A stretch of DNA of 64,000 nucleotides from Sodalis glossinidius str. 'morsitans' (GCF_000010085.1 NC_007712.1:3782001-3846000), one strand, 5' to 3'. Counted from the first letter of the stretch, positions 18,804 to 27,641 are shown. Notes: generated by a model from the sequence alone, not told the origin. Translations and numbers: made by a program.

Positions 18804-18840
18804 ACCGCCCGCCTTTTGCTCTGTTGCTGGGTGACCGGCC

Positions 18841-19857
18841 TCAGCCGCCGGCCCTTTCATCTTTCTGCGCACGACCAAGCAGCGTCAGCGCCGCCTGGTG
18901 AGCATTTTTGTTTTGGTAAAGCACCTGATAGATCTGCTCGGTGATGGGCATCTCCACCCCATAGCGGCCGGCCAGCGCTAATACTTCCTTGGTATTGCGG
19001 TAACCCTCCACCACCTGTCCGATCGTTTCCTGCACCGCTTCGAAGCCGACGCCCTGCCCCAGCAGCAGGCCGAAGCGGCGATTACGCGACTGATTGTCGG
19101 TACAGGTAAGCACCAGATCCCCCAATCCCGCCATGCCCATAAAGGTGCCGGGCTCTGCGCCCATCGCCGCGCCCAGGCGCGACATTTCGGCCAGACCGCG
19201 GGTAATTAATGCGGTGCGCGCGTTGGCGCCAAAACCGATGCCGTCAGAAATGCCGGCGCCGATGGCGATCACGTTCTTCACCGCGCCACCCAACTGGACG
19301 CCGATAAGATCGGGATTACTGTAAACCCGGAAACTTTTACCGCAGTGTAACAGCCGCTGTAAATCGGCACTAAACGTGGCGTCAGTGGCCGCCAGCGCAA
19401 TGGCGGTAGGCAGCCCTGCCGCCAGCTCGCGCGCGAACGTAGGCCCCGACAAGACCGCCAGCGGTATCTGGTCGCCCAGCACCTCCCGCGCCACCTCCTG
19501 CAACAGCCGGCCGGTTTCCGCCTCCAATCCCTTGGTGGCCCAGACAATGCGGGCATCTTGGCGCAAATGCGGTTTGAGCTCGGTAAGCACGGATCCGAAT
19601 ACGTGGCTTGGCACCACAATCAGCACATCGCGGCTGGCGGCCAGCGCCGTCGGCAGCGATGCTTCCAGGCGCAGCGTCGGCGGAAACGGCACATCGGGCA
19701 AAAAAGCCTGATTGCAGCGTACCGCCTCCAACGCCTGAATATGGGCCGGATCGTGCCCCCACAGCAACACCTCATGACCGTTACGCGCTAGGGTGATAGC
19801 CAGGGCCGTACCGTACGAGCCGGCACCGATAACAATCATTGAAGCATCGCCGGGCAT
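18841..19857 (-). CDS. gpsA: Glycerol-3-phosphate dehydrogenase [NAD(P)+]
   Basis: Reduces dihydroxyacetone phosphate to sn-glycerol-3-phosphate for phospholipid synthesis. 338 residues (339 in E. coli). The Rossmann motif IGAGSYGTALA lies at the N-terminus; the catalytic Lys is in GGAVKNVIAIGAGISDG; GMAGLGDLVLTCTDNQSRNR is the substrate-domain signature. It follows secB by 2 bp. With glpF broken, this gene is the likely main source of glycerol-3-phosphate. Confidence 0.97.
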   Translation of the reverse strand: MPGDASMIVIGAGSYGTALAITLARNGHEVLLWGHDPAHIQALEAVRCNQAFLPDVPFPPTLRLEASLPTALAASRDVLIVVPSHVFGSVLTELKPHLRQDARIVWATKGLEAETGRLLQEVAREVLGDQIPLAVLSGPTFARELAAGLPTAIALAATDATFSADLQRLLHCGKSFRVYSNPDLIGVQLGGAVKNVIAIGAGISDGIGFGANARTALITRGLAEMSRLGAAMGAEPGTFMGMAGLGDLVLTCTDNQSRNRRFGLLLGQGVGFEAVQETIGQVVEGYRNTKEVLALAGRYGVEMPITEQIYQVLYQNKNAHQAALTLLGRAQKDERAGG

Positions 19858-19859
19858 GA

Positions 19860-20330
19860 TCAGGCTTCCTGAGCCGGCTGGCTGCCTGCGCCGTCGGCCT
19901 GCTGCTGCAGGTAATTCATGAACAGCGCGTCAAAATTGACCGGCGCCAGATTCAATTGTGGGAAAGTGCCGCGGGATACCTGGCTGGTGATGCATTCGCG
20001 GGCGTAGGGGAATAGAATATTCGGGCAGTACGCGCCGAAGCAGTGCGCCATTTGGGTGCCGTCAATGCCGGAGATGGTGAAAATGCCTGCCTGCTGGACC
20101 TCGCACAAAAACGCGGTATCTTCGCCCAACGTCGCCGTCACGGTGACCCGCAGTACGACCTCATAGGTGTCCTCTGCCAACTGGCTGGAGGCAGTATCCA
20201 GATCCAGTTTGATTTCAGGCTGCCATTCCTGCTGGAAAAACTTGGGCGCATTCGGCGCTTCAAACGAAACATCCTTGGTGTAAATGCGCTGAATCTGAAA
20301 CGCCATCTCATTATTATTTTGTTCTGACAT
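19860..20330 (-). CDS. secB: Protein-export chaperone SecB
   Basis: Tetrameric cytosolic chaperone that holds precursors unfolded and delivers them to SecA. 156 residues (155 in E. coli). Conserved parts: [20 protein letters not shown] at the start, [11 protein letters not shown] and [16 protein letters not shown], the surface that contacts SecA and substrate. Order grxC-secB-gpsA-cysE as in E. coli. Confidence 0.97.
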
Positions 20331-20393
20331 TGAAAAACCCTTTGGTTAAAGTGCCGGGTACGAAGGCTAAGGCGCACAACCCGTCGGTTCTGA

Positions 20394-20645
20394 TTATTTG
20401 AGCAGGGGGTCCAGGCCGCCGCGCGCATCGAGCGCATGCAAATCGTCACACCCGCCCACGTGCTTGCCGTCGATAAAAATTTGCGGCACAGTGGTGCGGC
20501 CGCTGCGCTTTATCATCTCTTCGCGCAAATCCACGTCGCCATCAATGGGTATCTCCTGAAAAGGTACCCCTTTACGGGTGATTAACGCTTTGGCGCGATG
20601 ACAATAGGGGCAGGTTGCTTTAGTATAAATTTTGATATTGGCCAT
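20394..20645 (-). CDS. grxC: Glutaredoxin 3
   Basis: Small thiol-disulfide oxidoreductase using glutathione. 83 residues, E. coli length. Active site CPYC at residues 12-15 (YTKATCPYCHRAKALI), cis-proline region TTVPQIFIDGKHVGGCDDL. It lies between yibN and secB. Confidence 0.96.
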   Translation of the reverse strand: MANIKIYTKATCPYCHRAKALITRKGVPFQEIPIDGDVDLREEMIKRSGRTTVPQIFIDGKHVGGCDDLHALDARGGLDPLLK

Positions 20646-20671
20646 GGTTTTCTCTTCTTGATGGAAAAGAG

Positions 20672-21103
20672 TTATTTACCTCGGACCAGCGGTAAATTTT
20701 CCCCGCTCCAGCCGGATATGCCTTCTTTAAGCACATAAACCCGTTCAAAGCCGGCTTTGATCAGGTTTTGCGCCGGATCGCGCGAGCTGGTGCCGCTGGC
20801 GCAGACCACGATGACCGGTTTACCCTTTGCTTTTTCCAGCTCGCCCAGATTGCCGGATTTGATGTCTGCCGCCGTCAGACTCAGGCTGTTGGCGATATGC
20901 CCCTTACGGTAATCATCGCGGTTGCGCAGATCAACAATCACCGCATCTTCCTTATTGATCAGGCGGATAGCTTCACCACGTGCGATGTCGCCCACCTTGG
21001 AAAAACGGCTTTGGAAAGTGGTAAAAATTACGGCACCCAAAATGACCACCCACGCCAGACTAAGCATGGGATGATTGCCGACAAATTGCATAATTTCTTG
21101 CAT
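20672..21103 (-). CDS. yibN: Membrane-anchored rhodanese-like protein YibN
   Basis: 143 residues with one N-terminal membrane helix (about residues 13-29) and a rhodanese domain. The putative active-site loop is VVCASGTSSRD with Cys at its head; the domain also shows VIDLRNRDDYRKGHI. Sulfur-transfer role is inferred from the fold; the substrate is unknown. It is first of yibN-grxC-secB-gpsA-cysE and divergent from envC. In E. coli gpmM lies between yibN and envC; it is absent here. Confidence 0.93.
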   Translation of the reverse strand: MQEIMQFVGNHPMLSLAWVVILGAVIFTTFQSRFSKVGDIARGEAIRLINKEDAVIVDLRNRDDYRKGHIANSLSLTAADIKSGNLGELEKAKGKPVIVVCASGTSSRDPAQNLIKAGFERVYVLKEGISGWSGENLPLVRGK

Positions 21104-21312
21104 GGGGTGAGAAGACTCCCGTTAATAAATGACCCAACGTCAAAGCATTCGAGTATACCCTCGCCGTCGGGCAAATTCAGCCCTATATACCGATACATCG
21201 TCAAGAAACTGGCGGCAATGCGCGTCACGGCGCAAAAATCTCGGACGAAACCGATGCCAAAGCATTAATAGATGACTGGTAAGCCGCTGTTCAACGTGAA
21301 ATAATCGCCGCC

Positions 21313-22617
21313 ATGAGGGAAAATGCACCGTTAAAACATTCATATCCCACGCGCGCCGGCGATCGGCATCGCGCCACCGGATTCAGGTCTTGTCTTTGCG
21401 CCGGCATGCTTTGCGCCGGTACTCTGCTATTGCCTGCCGCCGGTCACGCCGCGGACAACAAGCAACAGCTTAAAACGGTGCAACAATCTATTCTAGCCAA
21501 AGAAAAAAGCGTTCAGCAGCAGCAAAAACAGCGCACCGCCTTGCTCGGCCAGTTGAAGGAACAAGAACAGTCCATCGCCCGTTCGACCCGCGCCCTGAGG
21601 GATACGCAGCGTAGTCTGGAGACGCTAAAGGGCGATATTGATAAGCTCACGCGTTCCATCCGTCAGTTGCAAGACCGTCAGGCCGCGCAGCAGAAATTGC
21701 TGGCGCAGCAGTTGGACACCGCTTTTCGTCAGGGGCAGCATTCCGGACTGCAATTGATCCTCAGTAACGAGGAAAGCCTGCGCAGCGAACGCATCCTGGC
21801 CTATTTCAGCTACCTGAACGAAGCGCGCACAAAAACCATTAATGACCTGCGCCAGACCCGAACCGATCTGGCGGCGCAAAAGCACGAACAGCAGCAGAAA
21901 CAACAGCAGCAGCAGCAGGTGCTACAGCTTCAGCAAAAGCAACAACAAACCTTGCAAAGCGCCCGCGCCGCGCGCCAAAAAACCTTGAGCGGTCTGAATT
22001 CATCCATCGCGGAAGACAAGCAACGTTTGGCGGAACTGCATCAAAACGAGGCACGGTTACGCGATACTATCGCCCGCGCCGAGCGGGAAGCCAAAGCCCG
22101 TGCGGAGCGGGAAGCACGTGAGGCGCAGCGGGTGCGGAAACGGGAAGCGCAGGCGAAGAGCCGCGGCATCACCTATAAGCCCAGCGAAAGCGAGCGGGCG
22201 CTGGTCGCCCGTACTGGTGGGCTCGGCCGACCGGCGGGACAGGATTTGTGGCCGGTGCGCGGTCGTACGCTACATCGCTTTGGCGAGCCTCAGCAGGGAG
22301 AATTGCGCTATAAAGGGCTGGTCATTGCGGCGCCGGAAGGCAGCGAAGTGAAAGCCATCGCCGCCGGCCGTGTGCTGATGGCCGACTGGTTGCAGGGCTA
22401 CGGCCTGATGGTGGTCATCGAGCACGGTAAAGGCGATATGAGCCTCTATGGTTACAACCAAAGCGCGCTGGTTAACGTCGGCGATCAGGTCAAAGCCGGG
22501 CAGCCTATTGCGCTGGTCGGGGCCAGCGGCGGCCAGGGCACGCCGTCGCTTTATTTTGAAATTCGTCGTCAGGGCCAGGCGGTCAATCCCATACCCTGGT
22601 TAGGAACAAAGCCTTAG
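21313..22617 (+). CDS. envC: Murein hydrolase activator EnvC, with element-altered C-terminus
   Basis: Periplasmic activator of AmiA and AmiB at the division septum. 434 residues: signal peptide about 1-46 (cleavage near GHAADNK), a long Gln-rich coiled coil to about residue 280, and a degenerate LytM domain (KGLVIAAPEGSEVKAIAAGR to SLYFEIRRQG). The protein should end WLGR, as in E. coli. Here the last codons are WLGTKP because an integrated element begins inside the gene; the lost final Arg codon is still present at the far end of the element (38410-38411 region). Three changed residues at the very end are unlikely to abolish function. Coiled-coil Q-tracts (about residues 194-215) are longer than usual. 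Confidence 0.95.
   Translation: MRENAPLKHSYPTRAGDRHRATGFRSCLCAGMLCAGTLLLPAAGHAADNKQQLKTVQQSILAKEKSVQQQQKQRTALLGQLKEQEQSIARSTRALRDTQRSLETLKGDIDKLTRSIRQLQDRQAAQQKLLAQQLDTAFRQGQHSGLQLILSNEESLRSERILAYFSYLNEARTKTINDLRQTRTDLAAQKHEQQQKQQQQQQVLQLQQKQQQTLQSARAARQKTLSGLNSSIAEDKQRLAELHQNEARLRDTIARAEREAKARAEREAREAQRVRKREAQAKSRGITYKPSESERALVARTGGLGRPAGQDLWPVRGRTLHRFGEPQQGELRYKGLVIAAPEGSEVKAIAAGRVLMADWLQGYGLMVVIEHGKGDMSLYGYNQSALVNVGDQVKAGQPIALVGASGGQGTPSLYFEIRRQGQAVNPIPWLGTKP
22585..22606 (+). repeat. attL: left copy of the 22-bp integration repeat
   Basis: The 22 bp beginning AATCCCATACCCTGG occur here inside the last codons of envC and again, identically, at 38388-38409. The right copy is followed by GGTAG, which restores the native envC ending (Leu-Gly-Arg-stop). 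The pair therefore marks the core site of a site-specific integration, with a P4-type integrase gene directly inside the left end. Similar short blocks (AGCAATCCACACC at about 22623, TTGCAATCCATCC at about 22706) between attL and the integrase could be arm-type sites. Confidence 0.9.
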
Positions 22618-22737
22618 TTTATAGCAATCCACACCAGTCTATTCGTTGCATAAAAATTCTTTATTTAACAAATCAATGTTGTGCACTTCAGTTTTCTACG
22701 GTCTATTGCAATCCATCCATCAGTAGGGGCATTATTG

Positions 22738-22771
22738 GTGGCCTCTTTTTATTCTTGCTAAAAGAGGCCAC
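22738..22771 (+). promoter_or_regulatory. Perfect 12-bp inverted repeat over the integrase ribosome site
   Basis: GTGGCCTCTTTT (22738-22749) and AAAAGAGGCCAC (22760-22771) pair perfectly around a 10-base loop. The right arm contains the AAGAGG ribosome site and ends one base before the ATG of the integrase at 22773. In mRNA it would hide the ribosome site; in DNA it could also be an operator. Confidence 0.6.
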
Positions 22772-22772
22772 T

Positions 22773-24036
22773 ATGAAGCTAAACCCCCGACAGGTAGACA
22801 CCACCAGGCTGAAAGAAAAAAACTATAAGCTCTCTGATAGTGGAGACATGTACCTTGAAGTCACCCCCCGCGGCGCTAAGTACTGGCGGATGAAGTACTA
22901 TCGCCCCGGCGACAGTAAAGAAGATAAGCTGGCTTTTGGCGTTTACCCCGCTGTTTCACTGGCTGAAGCAAGAGCAAAACGGGATGAAGCCAAAAAGCTG
23001 TTAGCGAAAAGAATAGACCCAAAGAAAGTTCAGCAAGAGGGGATGACCGAAGCAAAAGGCAAATTCACCTTTGAACATATTGCGCGAAAGTGGCATGCCA
23101 ACAATAAACGCTGAGGAGACTATACTCGAGTTTCTATACTCCGCAATCTTGAAATTCATGTTTTTCCTGTGGTCGGTAAAGCCGACATTCGCCAGCTAAA
23201 AACGCGCCATCTGTTAGCCGTAGTTCGCGCAGTAGAGAAGTGTGGTAAACACGACATAGCACAGCGTCTTCAACAAAGAATAACTAGGGTCATGCGTTAT
23301 GCTGTGCAAACATGAAATTATTGAAAGCAATCCAGCATTAGATATGGCTGGTGCATTAATTCCTCCCCACACTACCCACAGGGCAGCTCTCACTCCAGAA
23401 CGAATCCCTGAACTCCTCTCGCGCATAGACAACTACAAAGGACGAAAACTGACCCGCCTGGCACTAGAGCTAAATTTGCTAACATTTGTACGTTCCAGCG
23501 AGCTTCGTTTCGCTAGATGGGGCGAGATTGACGTTGAGCGTGCTGTATGGGAGATCCCCGCCAAACGTGAACCACTAGCAGGGGTGATCTACTCCGAGCG
23601 CGGTATGAAGATGAAGTCTCCCCACATAGTTCCATTGAGCCGACAGGCGCTAGATGTACTCCGACAGCTCGAAGCGCTACGCAGCGAGGAGGAGCATATT
23701 TTCCCCGGAGATCACGACCCTTACAGGGTAATCAATGGGCGCACAATCAAAACCTTACAGGCCATGGGCTACGACACTAAGACGGAGGTTTGTGGGCATG
23801 GTTTTAGGACGATGGCGCGAGGCGCTATTGATGAGTCGGGACTGTGGGCCGACGACGTGATAGAACTACAGATGAGTCATATCGAGCGTAACGGGGTCAA
23901 GGCCGCCTATCTCCACACCACCAAGTACCTTGAAGAGCGCCGCCTCATGATGCAGTGGTGGGCGGATTATCTTGATGCTAATCGGGAGAGCTACATCTCA
24001 CTCTACGACTTTGCACGGCGTAACAAGCAGAGGTAG
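22773..24036 (+). pseudogene. P4-type tyrosine integrase, broken by a stop and a frameshift
   Basis: Start MKLNPRQVDTTRLKEKNYKL gives the N-terminal arm-binding domain typical of P4-like integrases (LTDKEx/YLEVTPRGAKYW region). TGA at 23112-23114 stands where the family has Trp (NNKR*GDYTRV), a likely TGG to TGA change. The same frame continues to VMRYAVQ; one extra base near 23309 shifts it to NEIIESNPALDM. The catalytic domain (23299-24036) keeps Arg (FVRSSELRFARW), HGFRTMA and the probable nucleophile Tyr in KYLEERRLMMQWW. The element therefore cannot excise by its own enzyme unless both lesions are suppressed. Confidence 0.9.
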
Positions 24037-24845
24037 GTAATTAGATTCAATAATATTAATTTCATATGCTACATATCAATAGAAAGCTCCTATCTGTAAG
24101 CGAATTGAGCTTTTCACAATAAAGTCAACACTTTACATTTTTTGCTATTTTTCTCGCGTGTATTATTTGGGTTTAACTGTTAAGACTGTTCAGGATAGTG
24201 GTTAAAAATATGATATATAATAGAAAAATACCCTGAACAGGACTGTTCAGGATTTGATTACTAAAAATATATTTATATAGTATGGTTTATTTACTACTCC
24301 CTGCCCGTAAAAATACCCTCAGCACAGAGTGACCGATATCGGCCCACCATTCGATGACATTCCACTTCCTCGCTCATTCGCTCGCTGCGCTCGGTCATGA
24401 AACTGCGGCGAGCGGTGCGGCTCAAGGGGATGGGGGATTTTCGGTTTTAAGGCACGTAGAAAGACCGCTACGGCGTTTTCTCGGTTTTAGCCCGCTACGT
24501 AGGTTGAAAGCGTTAAAATTGCGCAGAGAGGCGTACAGGCGCTTCCCTGCGCCGGGGGGCGAGCTACCGACCTAGTAGATGTCGCGAGACCTCGCTTGCC
24601 CCACTGCTAGGCCAGGGGTTATAGGCACGACCTGAAAAGCGGCGCTGTAGCCAGTTGGCGGGCACAAGGACGTACGGAGCCGCACTTAACTCGCGGGTTT
24701 CGATAGAACGCCATTGGCGCGAGGTCAACAGGGGTAGCTAAGCTATTGATATTTTCGGAATCCTCAGTTTGAGGAAGCCAGTGCGGGCGATTACCGCCGC
24801 CTATAATCTTTCACTTATCAAGTGGATAAACCCGGATCTGAGGCT
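24037..24845. other. Non-coding region after the integrase
   Basis: 809 bp. The first 300 bp are AT-rich and hold the CCTGAACAG palindrome. From 24358 the sequence turns GC-rich; TTCGCTCGCTGCGCTCGGTC (24376-24395) followed by CTGCGGCGAGCGGT resembles the stretch found beside ColE1-type plasmid origins. Short imperfect repeats (TTTTCGGTTTTA near 24439 and 24480) and a dyad TCCTCA-GTT-TGAGGA near 24762 are visible. No convincing protein frame. Confidence 0.45.
24232..24251. promoter_or_regulatory. Palindromic operator-like site, element left side
   Basis: CCTGAACAG-GA-CTGTTCAGG is a perfect 9-bp inverted repeat. A half site CTGTTCAGGAT lies at 24186-24196. The same motif recurs at 37927-37946 near the other end of the element. 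It may bind an element regulator, excisionase or the integrase arm domain. Confidence 0.55.
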
Positions 24846-25205
24846 TCAACCCTCTACCTCTACGACTCTGTATTCGCCATCTATGGACTTGCCACTGCCT
24901 TCAGCATCTTGCACCACATGACAGCGTCCCGGTAATCCGTAGCGGACGCCTGCCGCAGTTCCAGAACTTTGTGTTCTGTTCTGCCGTCGTTCGTAAACGG
25001 TGATGCGTTCCAGTAAGCCACCGGCGGCCATTCTCTCCAATGTGCACCGGACAGATTCAACCACGCTTTTCTTGTCGTTGGTCTGCATTCCATGCAGAAG
25101 CCATGCTACCCCCTGCACGTCGAGGGGCGGCGGGTCATGCGCATAGGGTGAATGGTCTTTTCTTATTTTGTAGGAGAGATCTATCCTACAATAAGCTAAA
25201 AGCAA
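24846..25205 (-). CDS. Hypothetical element protein
   Basis: A 119-codon frame of uncertain start (TTG at 25205; the first ATG is at MQTNDKK). The part MQTNDKKSVVESVRCTLERM, then AAGGLLERITVYERRQ, has the helical, charged look of a small DNA-binding or regulatory phage protein, followed by YRVVEVEG at the end. I do not recognise a family. It lies between the integrase and the antiterminator remnant on the opposite strand. It may be a remnant. Confidence 0.35.
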   Translation of the reverse strand: MLLAYCRIDLSYKIRKDHSPYAHDPPPLDVQGVAWLLHGMQTNDKKSVVESVRCTLERMAAGGLLERITVYERRQNRTQSSGTAAGVRYGLPGRCHVVQDAEGSGKSIDGEYRVVEVEG

Positions 25206-25348
25206 ATAGCAGAGCTCATTGGGGCCTGATGAGAACTACGAAAATTTCGTAGTTTAAAATTTGACCTAAGCATGGGGCCAGCCACATGGCCTACAGGGAC
25301 CTACAAAAATTTTGTAGGTCAGAACGTAACTAACCGTCGTATAGTCAG

Positions 25349-25555
25349 TTGGTTGGGGGGGTATGTGCAGACCGGTACCGGAATCCCGGTACCGCTCACA
25401 TTTTGTGCGTCAGCATTACTGATTCGCAAAAGACCACAATGAACCAAGTCAATATTATTGCCTTGGTTGTCTCAAACGGCCGTATGCAACGCTGCGCACC
25501 CTGTTTGCACACCCCTTCCCCGGAATTGCCTAGCGAAAGGCACTTAACTTCGTGA
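25349..25555 (+). CDS. Small Ash-like ORF overlapping hairpin repeats
   Basis: A 68-codon frame, TTG start, reading MVGGVCADRYRNPGTAHILC. The GGVCAD start and cysteine-rich style recall the poorly understood Ash family seen in P4-like prophages, but this is from memory. The DNA beneath consists of two hairpins (25373-25394 and 25401-25431), so the reading may only reflect structured DNA. Confidence 0.3.
   Translation: MVGGVCADRYRNPGTAHILCVSITDSQKTTMNQVNIIALVVSNGRMQRCAPCLHTPSPELPSERHLTS
25373..25394. repeat. Hairpin, 9-bp perfect stem
   Basis: CGGTACCGG (25373-25381) pairs with CCGGTACCG (25386-25394) around AATC. It directly precedes a member of the TTTGTGCG hairpin family. Confidence 0.7.
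25401..25431. repeat. Variable-stem hairpin, family member 1
   Basis: TTTTGTGCGTCAG (25401-25413) pairs with CTGATTCGCAAAA (25419-25431) around CATTA: 12 of 13 positions pair (two G-T), with one C-T mismatch. Members 2 and 3 at 34366-34395 and 34863-34891 share the lower stem and the same mismatch, with other upper stems. Confidence 0.65.
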
Positions 25556-25759
25556 CCCTGATTGAATAATAATGCAAAATATATGCATTAATTTCCGATA
25601 TTATGCATTTCTCTCCTCGCGATCGACATCCCTCCCAATGCCGAAGTTCAGGCAATTGAGCAGTTGGGCGATTGTCCGATAACGCCCGCCGTGACTGAGT
25701 TCTACATTACCTGGCCGACTAAACAGCATTAAGAACAAGAAGAGCTGGAGGGCGGTGAA

Positions 25760-26403
25760 ATGAACATTGAGTGGGTGCGGGGTCGGGTCAAATACGCGTT
25801 GGCGGATACTCGCCAAATCAGGAACGGGCAGTTGGGCAATCTGGCGGAGCGGACGCGGATAGAGACCTCACGTTTCAATCGTAACCCTCCGCGCTTCTTG
25901 AGCTATGCAAACGGGCGCATGGTTAGGGTGCCATCGTCGCCGGTAAAAGCGAAGCAAACACGGGTGAAGGGCAAATCAGCCATTCTGATGCATGAGTACG
26001 ATTATTACCTCGTGCCATCGGCATCCTCGATGAGACGCTACAGGCGTGGATACGCTTACCGGTACCACGCTGAACAACTCAAGGTGGTGCCCTACGTCTG
26101 GCAGAAATTCATTGAGCAGCAACCGGGGCGTATTTCCGGTAAGGTGAAGCAGCGCTTACAAAGGTTGGCGTTGCTCGCTGTGCAGGTGGTCGCACGAATC
26201 ACTACACCTACACCGAACTGGCGGATATGATCGGTGTAACGTCTGATAATTCGCGGGTAAGTTATTCTGGCTATTGGCGCGCCTTGATGGCTGAAGTTTC
26301 TGTACTAGATGGATACGCATTGACTGAGCTGTATCGACAACGAAAGGGGTTTATCGAGATGAAAAAGAGAAAGAATTTGCAAAACTTCGGTTTTTGCCTA
26401 TAA
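25760..26403 (+). pseudogene. Phage antitermination protein Q, frameshifted
   Basis: The start MNIEWVRGRVKYALADTRQ, followed by GQLGNLAERTRIETSRFNRN, matches the Phage_antiter_Q family as I recall it. The middle shifts: the family's QAWIR lies in another frame (LQAWIRLPV near 26035), while the open frame reads SSMRRYRRGYAYR and then returns at YVWQKFIEQQ. A last shift after LALLAVQ moves the C-terminus to HYTYTELADMIGVTSDNSRV, stop 26401-26403. Three frameshifts make it dead. Q normally lets RNA polymerase from pR' read through terminators into the lysis and structural genes. Confidence 0.75.
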
Positions 26404-26404
26404 T
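26377..26404 (+). promoter_or_regulatory. pR'-like late promoter at the end of Q
   Basis: TTGCAA (26377-26382), 16 bp, TATAAT (26399-26404), overlapping the Q stop. Position directly after Q and before three terminators fits a lambdoid late promoter. Confidence 0.6.
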
Positions 26405-26473
26405 TTGACTATAAATCTATATGGCGTCTAAATTGTAGCTAAAGCTTGGATGCATCAAATCTGGCTCTTCGAG

Positions 26474-26505
26474 GCCTCAACTCCCTCTGGTGGTTGGGGC
26501 TTTTT
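26474..26505 (+). terminator. Late-region terminator 1 (tR'-like)
   Basis: GCCTCAAC (26474-26481) pairs with GTTGGGGC (26493-26500), followed by TTTTT. It lies about 70 bp downstream of the pR'-like promoter. Confidence 0.75.
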
Positions 26506-26599
26506 GCCATTGACAGCTACTGATTGCTGAATAAAATTATTGAGTCGCGCATCTGATTGTTGTCCAGTCCGTATCAGTTTTGCACAGATGTGCGATAAA

Positions 26600-26624
26600 G
26601 CCTCGGTTAATTCTGGGGCTTTTT
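26600..26624 (+). terminator. Late-region terminator 2
   Basis: GCCTCGG (26600-26606) pairs with CTGGGGC (26613-26619, two G-T pairs), followed by TTTTT; flanking AAA/TTT extends the stem. Confidence 0.7.
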
Positions 26625-26832
26625 GTTATAAGATAAAAAAAGTAGATGTTATTCTTATTCGCATTTTTTTGATAAAAATATGCCCCCTCCGTTCCGTAGG
26701 CAGCGGAAACGTAAGAGGGGAGGTCAAATGACCGTTTCTTTCAAGGAAAATGTATAGTGGGCAAGATAGCTTAAAATTAAAGACGAGGCATCCATACTTT
26801 TGTATAGATGCTTCACTCTCCGAAATAATCTC

Positions 26833-26859
26833 AAGGCTGCGCTCCGGCGTGGCCTTTTT
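26833..26859 (+). terminator. Late-region terminator 3
   Basis: AAGGCTGCGC (26833-26842) pairs with GCGTGGCCTT (26847-26856, two G-T pairs) around TCCG, followed by T's to 26859. It lies 20 bp before the next small gene. Confidence 0.7.
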
Positions 26860-26878
26860 GCTATCTGGAGAAACGAAA

Positions 26879-27121
26879 ATGCAAAAAGTGATAGTTACCC
26901 TGTCTGTGTTAAACGAAACGCGTGATGGCGCTCCTGTTGGGACTTCCGCCGCTTTCAAGGTATGGCAGGGCGATAACCTGCTGATCGACGATACACTTTA
27001 CGGCGGAAGTACAGTGGCGTACCGTCATGACTACGATGTTGCATGTTCAGACGAGCCGCTCCGGGTTAAGCATAATCGCCCGGATTTGAAAGGGCTGAGC
27101 GTAACGTCGTGCGTCGCGTAA
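26879..27121 (+). CDS. Hypothetical phage protein (80 aa)
   Basis: ATG 26879 behind GGAGAAACGAAA gives MQKVIVTLSVLNETRDGAPV, an 80-residue soluble protein with mixed beta-like segments and two Cys. Homologues were not recognised. It is the first gene after the three terminators and is separated by 25 bp from the next small gene, so both may belong to the late operon. Confidence 0.55.
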   Translation: MQKVIVTLSVLNETRDGAPVGTSAAFKVWQGDNLLIDDTLYGGSTVAYRHDYDVACSDEPLRVKHNRPDLKGLSVTSCVA

Positions 27122-27146
27122 TGCCGTCTGGCGAGAGGATAAATAA

Positions 27147-27302
27147 ATGAAAGTTTCTGTAGAGACGAAAGGCGAGGTCATCTGGTTCAGTGATACCGAT
27201 AAAGGTGAGGGCCTTGCCGCGCTTGGTTATTTACGGGACGGCACACAGGACCAAATCATCACCGCCTTGGAAGAAGCCTTGATTCAGGCCAAAGGCGAGT
27301 AG
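27147..27302 (+). CDS. Hypothetical phage protein (51 aa)
   Basis: ATG 27147 behind GAGAGGATAAATA gives MKVSVETKGEVIWFSDTDKG and ends LEEALIQAKGE. Short, acidic, no membrane segment. The ribosome site and compact placement support a real gene. Family not recognised. Confidence 0.5.
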   Translation: MKVSVETKGEVIWFSDTDKGEGLAALGYLRDGTQDQIITALEEALIQAKGE

Positions 27303-27596
27303 TTAAGCTGGTATAACAGAGAGGCAACCAAGCTGCCCTTCAAGATTGAAGCAGGTACGGTTTTCATCGAAGAAGCGCCGATAAAGAACACCGTGATTAG
27401 CGCTGCGTCAGATGAATGCATCACGGCTAATCGCGAGGCGATTGTCGAGAATGCCATGAGAAGTAAGCATGGCGGTTTTTTGTCGCCCGGCATGAATGCG
27501 GTCAACGCTCATGCAGGGAACTTCGATGATGCCGTATCAATTACGCTTAGAAAGCATGATGACGCTATAGCTCTCCGACTGAAATCCTTTTTCTGA
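27303..27596 (+). pseudogene. Tail-tip/host-specificity protein fragment (DUF1983-like)
   Basis: Directly after the stop at 27300-27302 the same frame has no start but reads NREATKLPFKIEAGTVFIEE, then APIKNTVIS. This resembles the C-terminal repeat of lambdoid tail-tip protein J (DUF1983). The rest (SKHGGFLSPGMNAVNAHAGN) is not recognised. It looks like a leftover of a tail-fibre gene out of its usual place (J normally follows K and I), so the late region has been rearranged. Confidence 0.4.
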
Positions 27597-27641
27597 CCGA
27601 TAGCACCCCGGACGAGGTGCGTAATAACCCCGATAACTCCA

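Noticed and set aside
22585..22617. tRNA gene as the integration target of the element
   Set aside because: No cloverleaf or tRNA 3' end is present at either att copy; the repeat lies in envC codons.
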